This document shows, in pieces, positions 1-7,130 of a stretch of 9,677 bases of DNA. A program made the translations under genes and the position numbers. Source of the stretch: Rhodobacter sp. (GTDB taxonomy: Bacteria > Pseudomonadota > Alphaproteobacteria > Rhodobacterales > Rhodobacteraceae); the NCBI GenBank assembly GCA_013824045.1, contig PNND01000214.1, positions 1 to 9,677 on the forward strand. The letters run 5' to 3'. Numbering within the stretch: position 1 is the first letter of the stretch; each line of letters starts with the position of its first letter. The notes beneath the pieces are model-generated. The model saw only the letters and a list, made by a program, of their open reading frames with translations. It did not search any database and had not been told where the DNA came from.

Positions 1-1
1 G

Positions 2-80
2 CGCAGGAAACGCTGCGGGCGACCCGCCCGCAAACCGGAATTTGCGTCAAATTCCGCCGCGATTTTTGCGTCAAAAATCG
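2..80. repeat. Cluster of short hairpins past the nnrDE stop codon
   Basis: Several perfect inverted repeats lie back to back. CGCAG (2-6) pairs with CTGCG (13-17). GCGGG (15-19) pairs with CCCGC (23-27) around loop CGA; these two stems overlap and exclude each other. CGGAATTTG (36-44) pairs with CAAATTCCG (48-56) around loop CGT. CGATTTTTG (60-68) pairs with CAAAAATCG (72-80) around loop CGT. The last stem sits 6 bases beyond the stop codon of the minus-strand gene, so it could end that transcript, although its T run is inside the stem and no separate U tract follows. The two AT-rich stems resemble the outermost stems of the repeat at 8480-8685, which suggests a shared family of intergenic element. 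The left edge may be cut by the window. Confidence 0.6.
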
Positions 81-86
81 CCCGCC

Positions 87-1718
87 TCACACGCCCAACC
101 GCCGAAACACCGCAGGCAGCATCTCGGGCAGATCCTCCGCAATCAGCCCCGGCCCGAACTCCCGCGCACATTCTACATGCAGCCAAGCCCCCGTGCAGGC
201 CGCATCAAAGGCCGAGAAGCCCCGCGCCAAAAGCCCCGCGATGAATCCCGCCAGCACATCCCCCGACCCCGCCGTCGCCAGCCACGGCGCCGCGCGGTCG
301 TAATGGGCCGAGTTGATGGCACAACGCCCATCGGGTGCCGCGATCACCGTATCCGCCCCCTTGAACAGCACCACACACCCCGCCCGCACCGCCGCCTCCC
401 GCGTCGCATCCACCTTGGAATAGGCTGGCCCCGTCACCGCAGGTGCCTCCAGCCTCTCCGCAATATCCGGAAACAGCCGCGCAAACTCCCCCGCATGCGG
501 CGTCAGCACGCACCCGTCATGCAGCGCCCCAAACAGCCCCACCTCCCGCGACAAGATCGTCAGCGCATCCGCATCCAGCACCAGAGACAAGGGTCGCCCC
601 GCGCGCACCACGCCCAAAGCCGCCGCCACCAGTCCCACCTCCCGCGCCCCCGTCCCCAGCCCCGGCCCGAGGCAAACCACCCCGATCCGCGCATCTTCCA
701 GCACGGCTTCCAAGGCCGCTCCATCCGCCACCACCCGCAGCATCACCGCATCCAGCCGCGCCGCGTTCTCGGCCAAGGCTTCCAAAGGACACCCCACCGT
801 CACCACCCCCGCCCCAATCCGCAACGCCCCCCGCGCCGAAAGCCGCGCCGCCCCGCCGCGACCAGAGGGGCCGGCGAGGATGAAGGCATGGCCGTGGGAG
901 TATTTGTGGTCATCAGAGGTTTTTGAGAACGGCGACCAGCCCGGCATGAAGTCAGCGTGATACGCTTCGCCTTGAAGCAGCTCGACCAAGACAGCCTCAT
1001 TGGGTCGTTGCTGCGTTTCTCGGTCGTACTTGCCCTTCAACTGCCTTATCGCTGCCACTTCGTCCAATCCGATATCGGTGACGACAACCTTGCCGCATAC
1101 GTCCGGTCCAGACGCAGTGAAGTGGCCGAGTTTTCTGAATTGAAAAGTAACCGTAAGGTGGCATCGCGGCGAACGGTCATTCCTTGGCTCGCCTGCGACC
1201 GTAAAGATGCGCCCGCTGTCAGAACAGCAGCCCGATGGAAGATCAATCGCGACGACGCGTGGTAGGGCACCTATGGTGTTGATCTTTTCGCCCACGTCCA
1301 AGGCGATCGGCCTTGTAAGGCCTGTTCCAAAGACCGCATCAATCCCCAGATCGTAGTCCTGAGACCAAGCATTGAAAGCTATGAGGTCCCCCACCTCCCC
1401 CATTCCCCGCCACCGCTCATAATTCACTCGCGCATCCGCAGGCATCCGCTCGGGGTCACCGTAGAGGAACACCTCCACCTCCCACCCCCATTCCTTCAAC
1501 AGCCGCGCCACCACGAACCCGTCGCCGCCATTGTTCCCCGGCCCGCACAGCACCACCGCCCGGTGCGACGTCGCCCTGAGCTCCGGCCATTCCTCGAAGA
1601 TCGCCTCCACCACGCCCCGCCCGGCGCGCTCCATCAGCTCCAGCCCGGTCACCGCGCCGCTCGCAATCGCGGCGGCCTCGATGGCGCGCATTTGGGCAGC
1701 GGTCAGCAATTCGGTCAT
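87..1718 (-). CDS. nnrDE: Bifunctional NAD(P)H-hydrate epimerase / ADP-dependent NAD(P)H-hydrate dehydratase
   Basis: This cytosolic repair enzyme restores hydrated NADH and NADPH: the N-terminal YjeF_N domain epimerises R- and S-NAD(P)HX, and the C-terminal ribokinase-like domain dehydrates the S form using ADP. In a 543-residue product, the epimerase part (about 1-215) shows GPGNNGGDG at 59-67, GIDAVFGTGL at 125-134 and IDLPSG at 158-163. The dehydratase part (about 272-543) opens with KYSHGHA and shows TPHAGEF at 406-412 and GSGDVLAG at 484-491, which contains the usual catalytic Asp (487). I chose the start at 1718 (MTELLTAAQM), where YjeF_N proteins normally begin and where an AGG lies 6 bases upstream. 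The reading frame stays open to 1781, but those 21 extra residues look unlike the family. Residues about 113-272 are encoded by DNA of much lower GC than the rest (see the separate entry). The gene is monocistronic here and divergent from glnB. Confidence 0.93.
   Translation of the reverse strand: MTELLTAAQMRAIEAAAIASGAVTGLELMERAGRGVVEAIFEEWPELRATSHRAVVLCGPGNNGGDGFVVARLLKEWGWEVEVFLYGDPERMPADARVNYERWRGMGEVGDLIAFNAWSQDYDLGIDAVFGTGLTRPIALDVGEKINTIGALPRVVAIDLPSGCCSDSGRIFTVAGEPRNDRSPRCHLTVTFQFRKLGHFTASGPDVCGKVVVTDIGLDEVAAIRQLKGKYDRETQQRPNEAVLVELLQGEAYHADFMPGWSPFSKTSDDHKYSHGHAFILAGPSGRGGAARLSARGALRIGAGVVTVGCPLEALAENAARLDAVMLRVVADGAALEAVLEDARIGVVCLGPGLGTGAREVGLVAAALGVVRAGRPLSLVLDADALTILSREVGLFGALHDGCVLTPHAGEFARLFPDIAERLEAPAVTGPAYSKVDATREAAVRAGCVVLFKGADTVIAAPDGRCAINSAHYDRAAPWLATAGSGDVLAGFIAGLLARGFSAFDAACTGAWLHVECAREFGPGLIAEDLPEMLPAVFRRLGV
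901..1380. other. Low-GC segment inside nnrDE, possible recombined patch
   Basis: A hand count gives 264 G+C in these 480 bases (55%). Flanking stretches of the same gene (541-660, 781-840 and 1561-1620) give 173 of 240 (72%). Codon choice also shifts away from the C/G-ending codons used on both sides. The segment encodes the second half of the epimerase domain plus the linker, roughly residues 113-272, and its left edge coincides with the conserved opening of the dehydratase domain. The reading frame is intact and the epimerase motif IDLPSG is kept. Homologous replacement by a diverged allele is one explanation; relaxed constraint on the linker is another, but it would not explain the change within the catalytic half-domain. 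Confidence 0.6.
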
Positions 1719-2232
<514 letters not shown>

Positions 2233-2251
2233 GGGCGCGGCCTGACGAATA

Positions 2252-2276
2252 CCGACCGCCGCAACAGGCGGGCCGG
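2252..2276 (+). other. Weak hairpin in the glnB-glnA spacer
   Basis: CCGCC (2256-2260) pairs with GGCGG (2267-2271) around a 6-base loop. CCG (2252-2254) can then pair with CGG (2274-2276) across a small internal loop. There is no U tract, so it is not a convincing terminator. It could moderate the glnB to glnA transcript ratio or act as a processing site, but this is a guess from position. Confidence 0.25.
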
Positions 2277-2307
2277 ACACTGCAACACCCAACCGAAAGG
2301 CATCATG

Positions 2308-3717
2308 ATGAGCGCAGTTAAGAATGCTCTGAAGCTGATGAAGGACGAGGAAGTCGAATATGTCGACATCCGCTTCACCGACCCAAAGGGCAAGCTTCAG
2401 CACGTCACCCTGGTGGCGGACCTTGTGGATGAGGACTTCTTCGAAGAAGGCTTCATGTTCGATGGCTCCTCCATCGCTGGCTGGAAGTCGATCGACCAGT
2501 CCGACATGAAGCTCATCCCTGATGCTTCTTCGGTCTATATCGACCCGTTCTATGCCGAAAAGACGATGTGCGTGCATTGCAACGTCGTCGAACCCGACAC
2601 GGGCGAAGCCTATTCCCGCGATCCGCGCGGCACCGCCTTCAAGGCCGAAGCCTATCTCAAGGCCTCCGGCGTCGGTGACGCGGCCTATTTCGGCCCCGAA
2701 GCCGAATTCTTCATCTTTGACGACGTCCGTTATTCGGTCGCGCCGAACAAGGTGTCCTACCAGATCGACGCCGAAGCCGCCGCCTGGAACACCGACACTG
2801 TGATGGAAGGCGGCAACCTCGCCCACCGCGCCAACTACAAGGGCGGCTACTTCCCGGTGAACCCGATCGACGAAGCCCAGGACCTGCGCGGCGAGATGCT
2901 CTCGACGATGAAGCGCATGGGCATCAAGGTCGACAAGCACCACCACGAAGTGGCGACCTGCCAGCACGAACTGGGCATGATCTTCGGCGGGCTGGTTCAG
3001 CAGGCCGACAACATCCAGAAGTACAAGTACGTCATCCACAACGTCGCGGCAGCCTATGGCAAGACCGTGACCTTCATGCCCAAGCCCATGAAGGGCGACA
3101 ACGGCTCGGGGATGCACGTAAACATGTCGATCTGGAAGGACGGCAAGCCGCTCTTCGCTGGCGACAAGTATGCCGACCTGTCGCAGGAAGCGCTCTACTT
3201 CATCGGCGGCATCCTCAAGCACGCCAAGGCGCTGAACGCTATCACCAACCCGTCCACCAACAGCTACAAGCGCCTGATCCCCGGCTTCGAAGCCCCGGTT
3301 CTGCGCGCCTACTCCGCCCGCAACCGCTCGGGCTGCGTCCGTATTCCGTGGACCGAATCGCCCAAAGCTAAGCGCGTCGAGGCCCGCTTCCCCGATCCGT
3401 CGGCGAACCCCTACCTCGCCTTCTCGGCCCTGCTGATGGCCGGCCTTGACGGCATCAAGAACAAGATCGACCCGGGCCCCGCTTCGGACAAGGATCTCTA
3501 CGATCTGCCGCCGGAAGAACTGGCCGCCATCCCCACCGTCTGCGGTTCGCTCCGCGAGGCGCTGGAAGAGCTGGAAAAGGACCACGACTTCCTGCTTGCA
3601 GGCGACGTGTTCACCAAGGACCAGCTCGAAGGCTACATGGCGCTGAAGTGGGAAGAGGTTTACGCCTTCGAACACACGCCGCACCCGGTCGAATACCTGA
3701 TGTATTATTCCTGCTGA
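2308..3717 (+). CDS. glnA: Type I glutamine synthetase (GlnA)
   Basis: This dodecameric cytosolic enzyme makes glutamine from glutamate, ammonia and ATP, the main entry point for ammonium at low concentration. The 469-residue product has the standard length of the bacterial GSI-beta class. Visible landmarks are DEEVEYVDIRFTDPKGK near the N terminus, MFDGSSIAGW, the metal-site segment FGPEAEFFIFDD, the ATP/glutamate-site motif NGSGMH at 265-270, NPSTNSYKRLIPGFEAPV, and NRSGCVRIP. The adenylylation site is Tyr398 in KDLYDLPPEE, so activity is expected to be controlled by the GlnE adenylyltransferase under PII control. Two ATGs are adjacent (2305 and 2308). I prefer 2308 because GAAAGG (2295-2300) is then 7 bases away and the protein begins MSAVKNALK, like its relatives; 2305 would add one Met. 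It is co-directional with glnB and followed by a strong terminator. Confidence 0.97.
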   Translation: MSAVKNALKLMKDEEVEYVDIRFTDPKGKLQHVTLVADLVDEDFFEEGFMFDGSSIAGWKSIDQSDMKLIPDASSVYIDPFYAEKTMCVHCNVVEPDTGEAYSRDPRGTAFKAEAYLKASGVGDAAYFGPEAEFFIFDDVRYSVAPNKVSYQIDAEAAAWNTDTVMEGGNLAHRANYKGGYFPVNPIDEAQDLRGEMLSTMKRMGIKVDKHHHEVATCQHELGMIFGGLVQQADNIQKYKYVIHNVAAAYGKTVTFMPKPMKGDNGSGMHVNMSIWKDGKPLFAGDKYADLSQEALYFIGGILKHAKALNAITNPSTNSYKRLIPGFEAPVLRAYSARNRSGCVRIPWTESPKAKRVEARFPDPSANPYLAFSALLMAGLDGIKNKIDPGPASDKDLYDLPPEELAAIPTVCGSLREALEELEKDHDFLLAGDVFTKDQLEGYMALKWEEVYAFEHTPHPVEYLMYYSC

Positions 3718-3742
3718 TCCGCGGATCAGACCGACATTGCAG

Positions 3743-3771
3743 AAGGGCCGCCTCAATTGGGCGGCCCTTTT
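3743..3771 (+). terminator. Rho-independent terminator of the glnBA operon
   Basis: AAGGGCCGCC (3743-3752) and GGCGGCCCTT (3760-3769) form a perfect 10-bp stem around a 7-base TCAATTG loop, ending in TTTT at 3768-3771. It begins 25 bases after the glnA stop codon. The stem begins with AA and ends with TT, so it might also work weakly in the other direction. The remaining spacer to 3934 shows only a minor inverted repeat (CTTCAA/TTGAAG, 3835-3849) and no promoter I can name. Confidence 0.92.
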
Positions 3772-3934
3772 CGCATTGCCGCCACAGGTTTCCGGCGCTC
3801 ATTGGGCAGGGTGAAACGGCGGGCAAACGGATATCTTCAAGGTTTGAAGGGAATACCCCAAACCCCGCCACAGAAAGCGCCAATTCTCGTCACGATTGGA
3901 TGGTTCGGTTAACAAAACCTAAGGAGATGCCGCC

Positions 3935-5050
3935 ATGCTGGATAGTGACGCCTCTTTCTTCCTTGTACCCGAATTCCAATCCTCTCGCGGGGCACGCCGA
4001 ACCCTCGGCGCACCCTATTCAACCCTCCGGTTCGACGCCGCACCCGACGCCGATCTGTGCATGTCTCTGGTGCCCGATCCCGGCACCTTTGGCGTGGCGG
4101 CAAAAGCCGACATCACCGCAGCAGGTGCAAATGCCGTGCCAACCGACACAGCAACCCCTGATTTTCTTGCACTTCCTGCGGCTGAAAGCCCGGATGCCTT
4201 CGCCTATAACTTCCACGAGGATACGGCGGATTTCTTGGCCTTTGGTGTAGACCCGGCCGATATCTTCGCCACGGACGATCTGCCGGAAGACGCGGCCTTT
4301 GCCTCCGACACCGCCGATATCCGGGCTGTCACCCCACGCCGCCCGATGCGCTTTACCTTTGCGCGCGATTCGATGGAACACAGCCGACTGATTCTCCCCA
4401 TCCCGAATCTGTTCGAAAACACCTTCGAAGATGACACGCTCACCGGTCCGGGCATCGACCCCCGGCTTCAGCGCAGCCGCGCGCGCGCCCGCGCCCGCCT
4501 GATGGCCCATGAGGCCGCCCTTCCCCCCGAAGCGCGCAACCTCTGGTGCAACGATGGCAGCGATGACGAGATGCCAACCGCAACCGATACCTCCCTCGAC
4601 ACTCAGGTCGACAGCAGCACGATCTCCCTGACCGAGACGACAGTCTCGGATGGCACCGATGCTCAGGCCCCGCGCCGCGCCGTCCGCCACCTGTCAGTTA
4701 ACCGTCGCGCGCCTAAACCGCGCCTTGCCCCGTCTGAAATCCATGATCCGCTGCAGAGCCATCTGCATCAGGTCCGCGAGGCGCTCTATACTGCCGATCC
4801 GGAGGAAGAGACCGCAGCCCTTGCCCCTTCCCCGCAACAGACCCTGCCCCTGCGCCTTGTCGCGGTACTGGTGACGCTCACCGTCCTTCTGATGCAGATC
4901 ATCGCCGCCTTGCGCGCAAGTCTGCCCGATCATGCCCGCACGCTGCGTGACACGCTCATGGGAAACAGCCTGCGCCTTCCGTCCCGCGCGCTTGCGATCA
5001 CCGGCATGATCCTTGCGCTCGCCCAAACCATCCCGCCCGATCTGATGTGA
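3935..5050 (+). CDS. Hypothetical membrane-anchored acidic protein with C-terminal two-helix module
   Basis: I do not recognise this 371-residue protein. The start is well supported: AAGGAG at 3921-3926 lies 8 bases before the ATG. Most of the chain is rich in Ala, Asp, Pro and Thr and contains only two lysines. Residues 74-96 and 97-119 look like an imperfect internal repeat (TPDFLAL... then TADFLAF...). A basic Ala/Arg stretch, SRARARARLM, sits at 181-190, followed by a low-complexity acidic Ser/Thr/Asp linker (about 206-243). The C-terminal part has QVREALY at 279-285 and two hydrophobic segments, about 307-326 and 351-367, predicted to cross the inner membrane. There is no N-terminal signal peptide. 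The end (QVREALY plus two helices) resembles the end of the next gene's product, so the two are probably distant paralogues that differ in their N-terminal parts. The function is unknown; the long N-terminal region probably faces the cytoplasm. Confidence 0.8.
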   Translation: MLDSDASFFLVPEFQSSRGARRTLGAPYSTLRFDAAPDADLCMSLVPDPGTFGVAAKADITAAGANAVPTDTATPDFLALPAAESPDAFAYNFHEDTADFLAFGVDPADIFATDDLPEDAAFASDTADIRAVTPRRPMRFTFARDSMEHSRLILPIPNLFENTFEDDTLTGPGIDPRLQRSRARARARLMAHEAALPPEARNLWCNDGSDDEMPTATDTSLDTQVDSSTISLTETTVSDGTDAQAPRRAVRHLSVNRRAPKPRLAPSEIHDPLQSHLHQVREALYTADPEEETAALAPSPQQTLPLRLVAVLVTLTVLLMQIIAALRASLPDHARTLRDTLMGNSLRLPSRALAITGMILALAQTIPPDLM

Positions 5051-5055
5051 CGGCC

Positions 5056-5076
5056 CTGCCCGGCCCTCCCGGGCAG
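5056..5076 (+). terminator. GC-rich hairpin after the 3935-5050 gene, possible terminator
   Basis: CTGCCCGG (5056-5063) pairs perfectly with CCGGGCAG (5069-5076) around the 5-base loop CCCTC, starting 5 bases after the stop codon. No U tract follows, so it is either a weak or Rho-assisted terminator or simply a transcript-stabilising hairpin. Confidence 0.5.
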
Positions 5077-5141
5077 ACCACAACCGCAGGCAAGGCTTAC
5101 ACATTTCTTACCTGTTCACGATCCGTCGACAACCACGACAG

Positions 5142-5241
5142 ATTAGGCGAGTTTCCGCGCAAAACCCCGAAATCAGGCAACAATCGGGCAAAAAAACCGC
5201 CAAATTCATGCCTCCACCGCAAAGGCACCCGAAATTAGGCA
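5142..5241 (+). promoter_or_regulatory. AT-rich promoter region with repeated AT(T/C)AGGC motif
   Basis: The spacer 5077-5294 is markedly AT-richer than its surroundings and should hold the promoter of the downstream gene. ATTAGGC occurs at 5142-5148, ATCAGGC at 5172-5178 and ATTAGGC at 5234-5240. The last two sit in a longer direct repeat, CCCGAAATCAGGCA (5166-5179) and CCCGAAATTAGGCA (5228-5241), with 13 of 14 bases matching. The spacings of 30 and 62 bases are near three and six helical turns, as expected for sites bound on one DNA face. No known regulator can be named. Confidence 0.4.
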
Positions 5242-5280
5242 CAATTAACCTGCAACCTCTGGGTAACCACAAAAAAAGGC

Positions 5281-5286
5281 AGGAGG
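5281..5286 (+). promoter_or_regulatory. Ribosome binding site fixing the start at 5295
   Basis: AGGAGG lies 8 bases before the ATG at 5295. The same frame is open back to an ATG at 5208, but that start has no purine-rich site and would add 29 residues translated from the AT-rich promoter region. The 5295 start is therefore preferred. Confidence 0.85.
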
Positions 5287-5294
5287 GCATACAG

Positions 5295-6215
5295 ATGGCA
5301 TTTGATGACAGCACGATCGCCCAGTTTGTCTTTGACCGCGACCCTGCGCTGAACCTCTCTGTCCTTGTGCGTGAACTTGATGATGCGCTCGGTCGCTCCG
5401 GCGCGGGCGCGCGCACCATCACCTGGGATTGCGAAGATCTGGTCTTTGTCGATCTGCACGGCGTGCGCTTCACCCTCTCCTACACGGGCGAGCCTGCCCT
5501 TGGCCTGCCCAGCAGCCTGATGATCTCGGTCGGCCCCGGCCCCGACAGCCACCCCGGCAGCTTTGATGACCCCGCAGACCGCCGCCGCTATGAAGACCTC
5601 TGCCACCTGATCGCCGATCGCCTTCGTGCCCGTTTTGCCCCGCGCGAAACGCTCTGGCATCAGGTTGCCGGCCCCGTCACCGCCGATCTGGTCGACAACC
5701 TCTTCGACCGCCTCCCCGATCTCTCCGGCGAGGCCCCATCGCGCCCCATGACGCGCCGCTCCCCTCCGGCCGAGGCGATCCGCGCCTTTCCTGAAACCGA
5801 TGCCGGGATGCCCGTGTCCTTTGTCGAAAAGGCCATGGCCATCAAGGCCATCAAGGCCGAGCGCGCCCGTGCCGCCATGACCCGGCTTTCCAACGCCGCC
5901 ATCGCCACGGCCGCCCCTGCCAACCAACAGCCCGATCTGCCACGCCGCCCTTCGGGCGACCTCGACCAGATCCGCAACGCGCTCTACCCCGACCAGCCGG
6001 AAACCACCGGCCAGAATGTGCGCATGCGCCTTGCCGCCTCCACGCTCGATGTCACGCTCATGGTGGTCTATCTGCCCATGGGGGCCGCGATGCTCACCTG
6101 CTCGCTCCTGCGCGGCGGTGATGTCCATGCCTCGGGCCGCGTCATGGCGATGACCTGCACGCTTCTGGCGCTTGGCCATGTCGCGGGCCTGAACCCGATG
6201 ATGTCGCTCCTGTAA
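5295..6215 (+). CDS. Hypothetical protein with N-terminal globular domain and C-terminal two-helix module
   Basis: I do not recognise this 306-residue protein. Residues about 1-145 look like a compact mixed alpha/beta domain: alternating hydrophobic strands around TITWDCEDLVFVDL and RFTLSYTG, then MISVGPG, a helix around RRRYEDLCHLIADRL and another around ADLVDNLFDRL. A proline-rich linker and a basic Ala/Lys/Arg helix (EKAMAIKAIKAERARAAM) follow. The C-terminal part has DQIRNALYPDQPE (Q225) and two predicted membrane segments, about 250-272 and 282-299. The QxRxALY motif, its position 20-30 residues before the first helix, and the SxRxxAxTxxxLAL pattern in the second helix are shared with the upstream gene's product, which argues for paralogy of this module only. 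It may be transcribed on its own from the AT-rich spacer. Its stop is 6 bases from the stop of the converging gene. The function is unknown. Confidence 0.82.
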   Translation: MAFDDSTIAQFVFDRDPALNLSVLVRELDDALGRSGAGARTITWDCEDLVFVDLHGVRFTLSYTGEPALGLPSSLMISVGPGPDSHPGSFDDPADRRRYEDLCHLIADRLRARFAPRETLWHQVAGPVTADLVDNLFDRLPDLSGEAPSRPMTRRSPPAEAIRAFPETDAGMPVSFVEKAMAIKAIKAERARAAMTRLSNAAIATAAPANQQPDLPRRPSGDLDQIRNALYPDQPETTGQNVRMRLAASTLDVTLMVVYLPMGAAMLTCSLLRGGDVHASGRVMAMTCTLLALGHVAGLNPMMSLL

Positions 6216-6216
6216 A

Positions 6217-6233
6217 GCGGTCTAAAGACCCGC
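6217..6233. other. Weak hairpin shared by two converging stop codons
   Basis: GGTC (6219-6222) pairs with GACC (6227-6230) around loop TAAA. The outer GC (6217-6218) pairs with GC (6232-6233) across a one-base bulge. It spans the end of the minus-strand gene and starts 2 bases after the plus-strand stop. It is the only structure in the 6-bp convergent junction and is too weak to call a terminator with confidence. Confidence 0.3.
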
Positions 6234-7004
6234 CGCCTCCATCGCCGCCTGTTCCCCTTCGGAAAACCGCGCCATCGGCACCAGATAGGTGTGGATCGAA
6301 AACACCACCGCCCCTGTCACGGGCAGGCGCAAGATGCACTGCCGCTCGGATCGCATGAAAAGTCGCTCCACCGCATAGGGCCGGGTGTCAAATTCCTGAC
6401 GCGGGTTGTGCAGCGCCGGGTCGTCATAGACCAGCGCATTGTACCGCTCCAGCGGTTGGCCCACCCGCACCATGTCAAACAAGCGCTGCACCCGCCGCGC
6501 GACATCCTCGTCATAGTGATGCACCGGCTTGTGAATCCCCGTCATCGGACGGCCGATCTTCTGCCCCAAGGTCCAGCTTGCTGGAAAACACAGGATCGCC
6601 CCGGTCAGCACCGATTCCGCGCCCTGCTTCTCCATCAGGCACAGATCCTCCTGCACCAGCCGCCCCAGTGTGATCAGGGGGAATGCCGGGTCCAGCCGCA
6701 CCTCCACCCCATCCGGCCGCCACACCCGGTCCGGCCCCACCACATAACCATCCCGCCGCGACAGCAGATCCAGCACCGCTGCGTATAACTCCGCCGCTGC
6801 AGCACGCCCCTCGGGCAACAGCGCATGTACCAAAGGCTGCCGCGTCGCGATCAGCCAGTCGCGCTCGGCCATCTGCCCAGCAAAGGCCTCATCCGCGCGG
6901 ATCCAGTCCTCCGCCCCACAGGGCAGCATCCCGGGCAACCGCCATGTCCGCGGGTCGGTCCATGGCTGATGGGGCAGACTGTTGTGAAAAACCGGCTCTC
7001 TCAT
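6222..7004 (-). CDS. DUF3445 family, heme-dependent oxidative N-demethylase-like protein
   Basis: The 260-residue product matches the DUF3445 family in overall pattern. It has VQEDLCLMEKQ (118-128), then LTGAILCFPASWTLGQKIGRP (133-153), then IHKPV with His158, RVQRLFD (171-177), RYNALVYDDPALHNP (187-201) and RSERQCILRLP...AVVFSIHTYLVP (218-243). Characterised relatives are heme enzymes that oxidatively remove N-methyl groups, including the DmmA subunit of dimethylamine monooxygenase; the substrate here cannot be read from sequence. The length suits a stand-alone single-domain member, and no DmmB- or DmmC-like partner is present in the window. An in-frame TAG 9 bases upstream rules out a longer protein. 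The start is odd: AGGAGG ends only one base before the ATG, closer than usual, but no better start exists nearby. The gene diverges from dddP, so the two may share control. Confidence 0.83.
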   Translation of the reverse strand: MREPVFHNSLPHQPWTDPRTWRLPGMLPCGAEDWIRADEAFAGQMAERDWLIATRQPLVHALLPEGRAAAAELYAAVLDLLSRRDGYVVGPDRVWRPDGVEVRLDPAFPLITLGRLVQEDLCLMEKQGAESVLTGAILCFPASWTLGQKIGRPMTGIHKPVHHYDEDVARRVQRLFDMVRVGQPLERYNALVYDDPALHNPRQEFDTRPYAVERLFMRSERQCILRLPVTGAVVFSIHTYLVPMARFSEGEQAAMEAAGL

Positions 7005-7130
7005 GCCTCCTGCCTACAATCCCGCCCCACGACCATCAACCCCATCCAAATCCGACGCCCCCGCGTCGCACAGCGGCAACCCCCGCGCCCCGCGCTGCCC
7101 GACCATCAGGATGCCAGCAGGGGGGCCACC
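7005..7130. promoter_or_regulatory. Divergent promoter region of the DUF3445 gene and dddP
   Basis: The 126-bp spacer must carry both promoters. At its middle is a perfect inverted repeat, CGACGC (7053-7058) with GCGTCG (7063-7068) around CCCC, a possible operator. A 9-base direct repeat, CGACCATCA, occurs at 7030-7038 and 7100-7108, exactly 70 bases apart. The ribosome site of dddP is the G run at 7120-7125. No regulator gene is adjacent in the window. Confidence 0.4.

Noticed and set aside
42..926. 294-codon plus-strand open frame at the left end
   Set aside because: It is Arg/Pro/His-rich, antisense to the conserved dehydratase domain of nnrDE, and starts inside a hairpin.
957..1265. Possible small inserted gene in the low-GC segment of nnrDE
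   Set aside because: The nnrDE frame is continuous through the segment and keeps the epimerase motif, so the segment belongs to that gene.
5245..5266. CtrA-like site (TTAA, 7 bases, TTAA)
   Set aside because: Only TTAACC and GGGTAA are present and their spacing does not fit the CtrA consensus.
5208..5294. Upstream ATG giving a longer second hypothetical protein
   Set aside because: There is no ribosome site before 5208, while AGGAGG stands 8 bases before 5295; the added residues would come from the promoter region.
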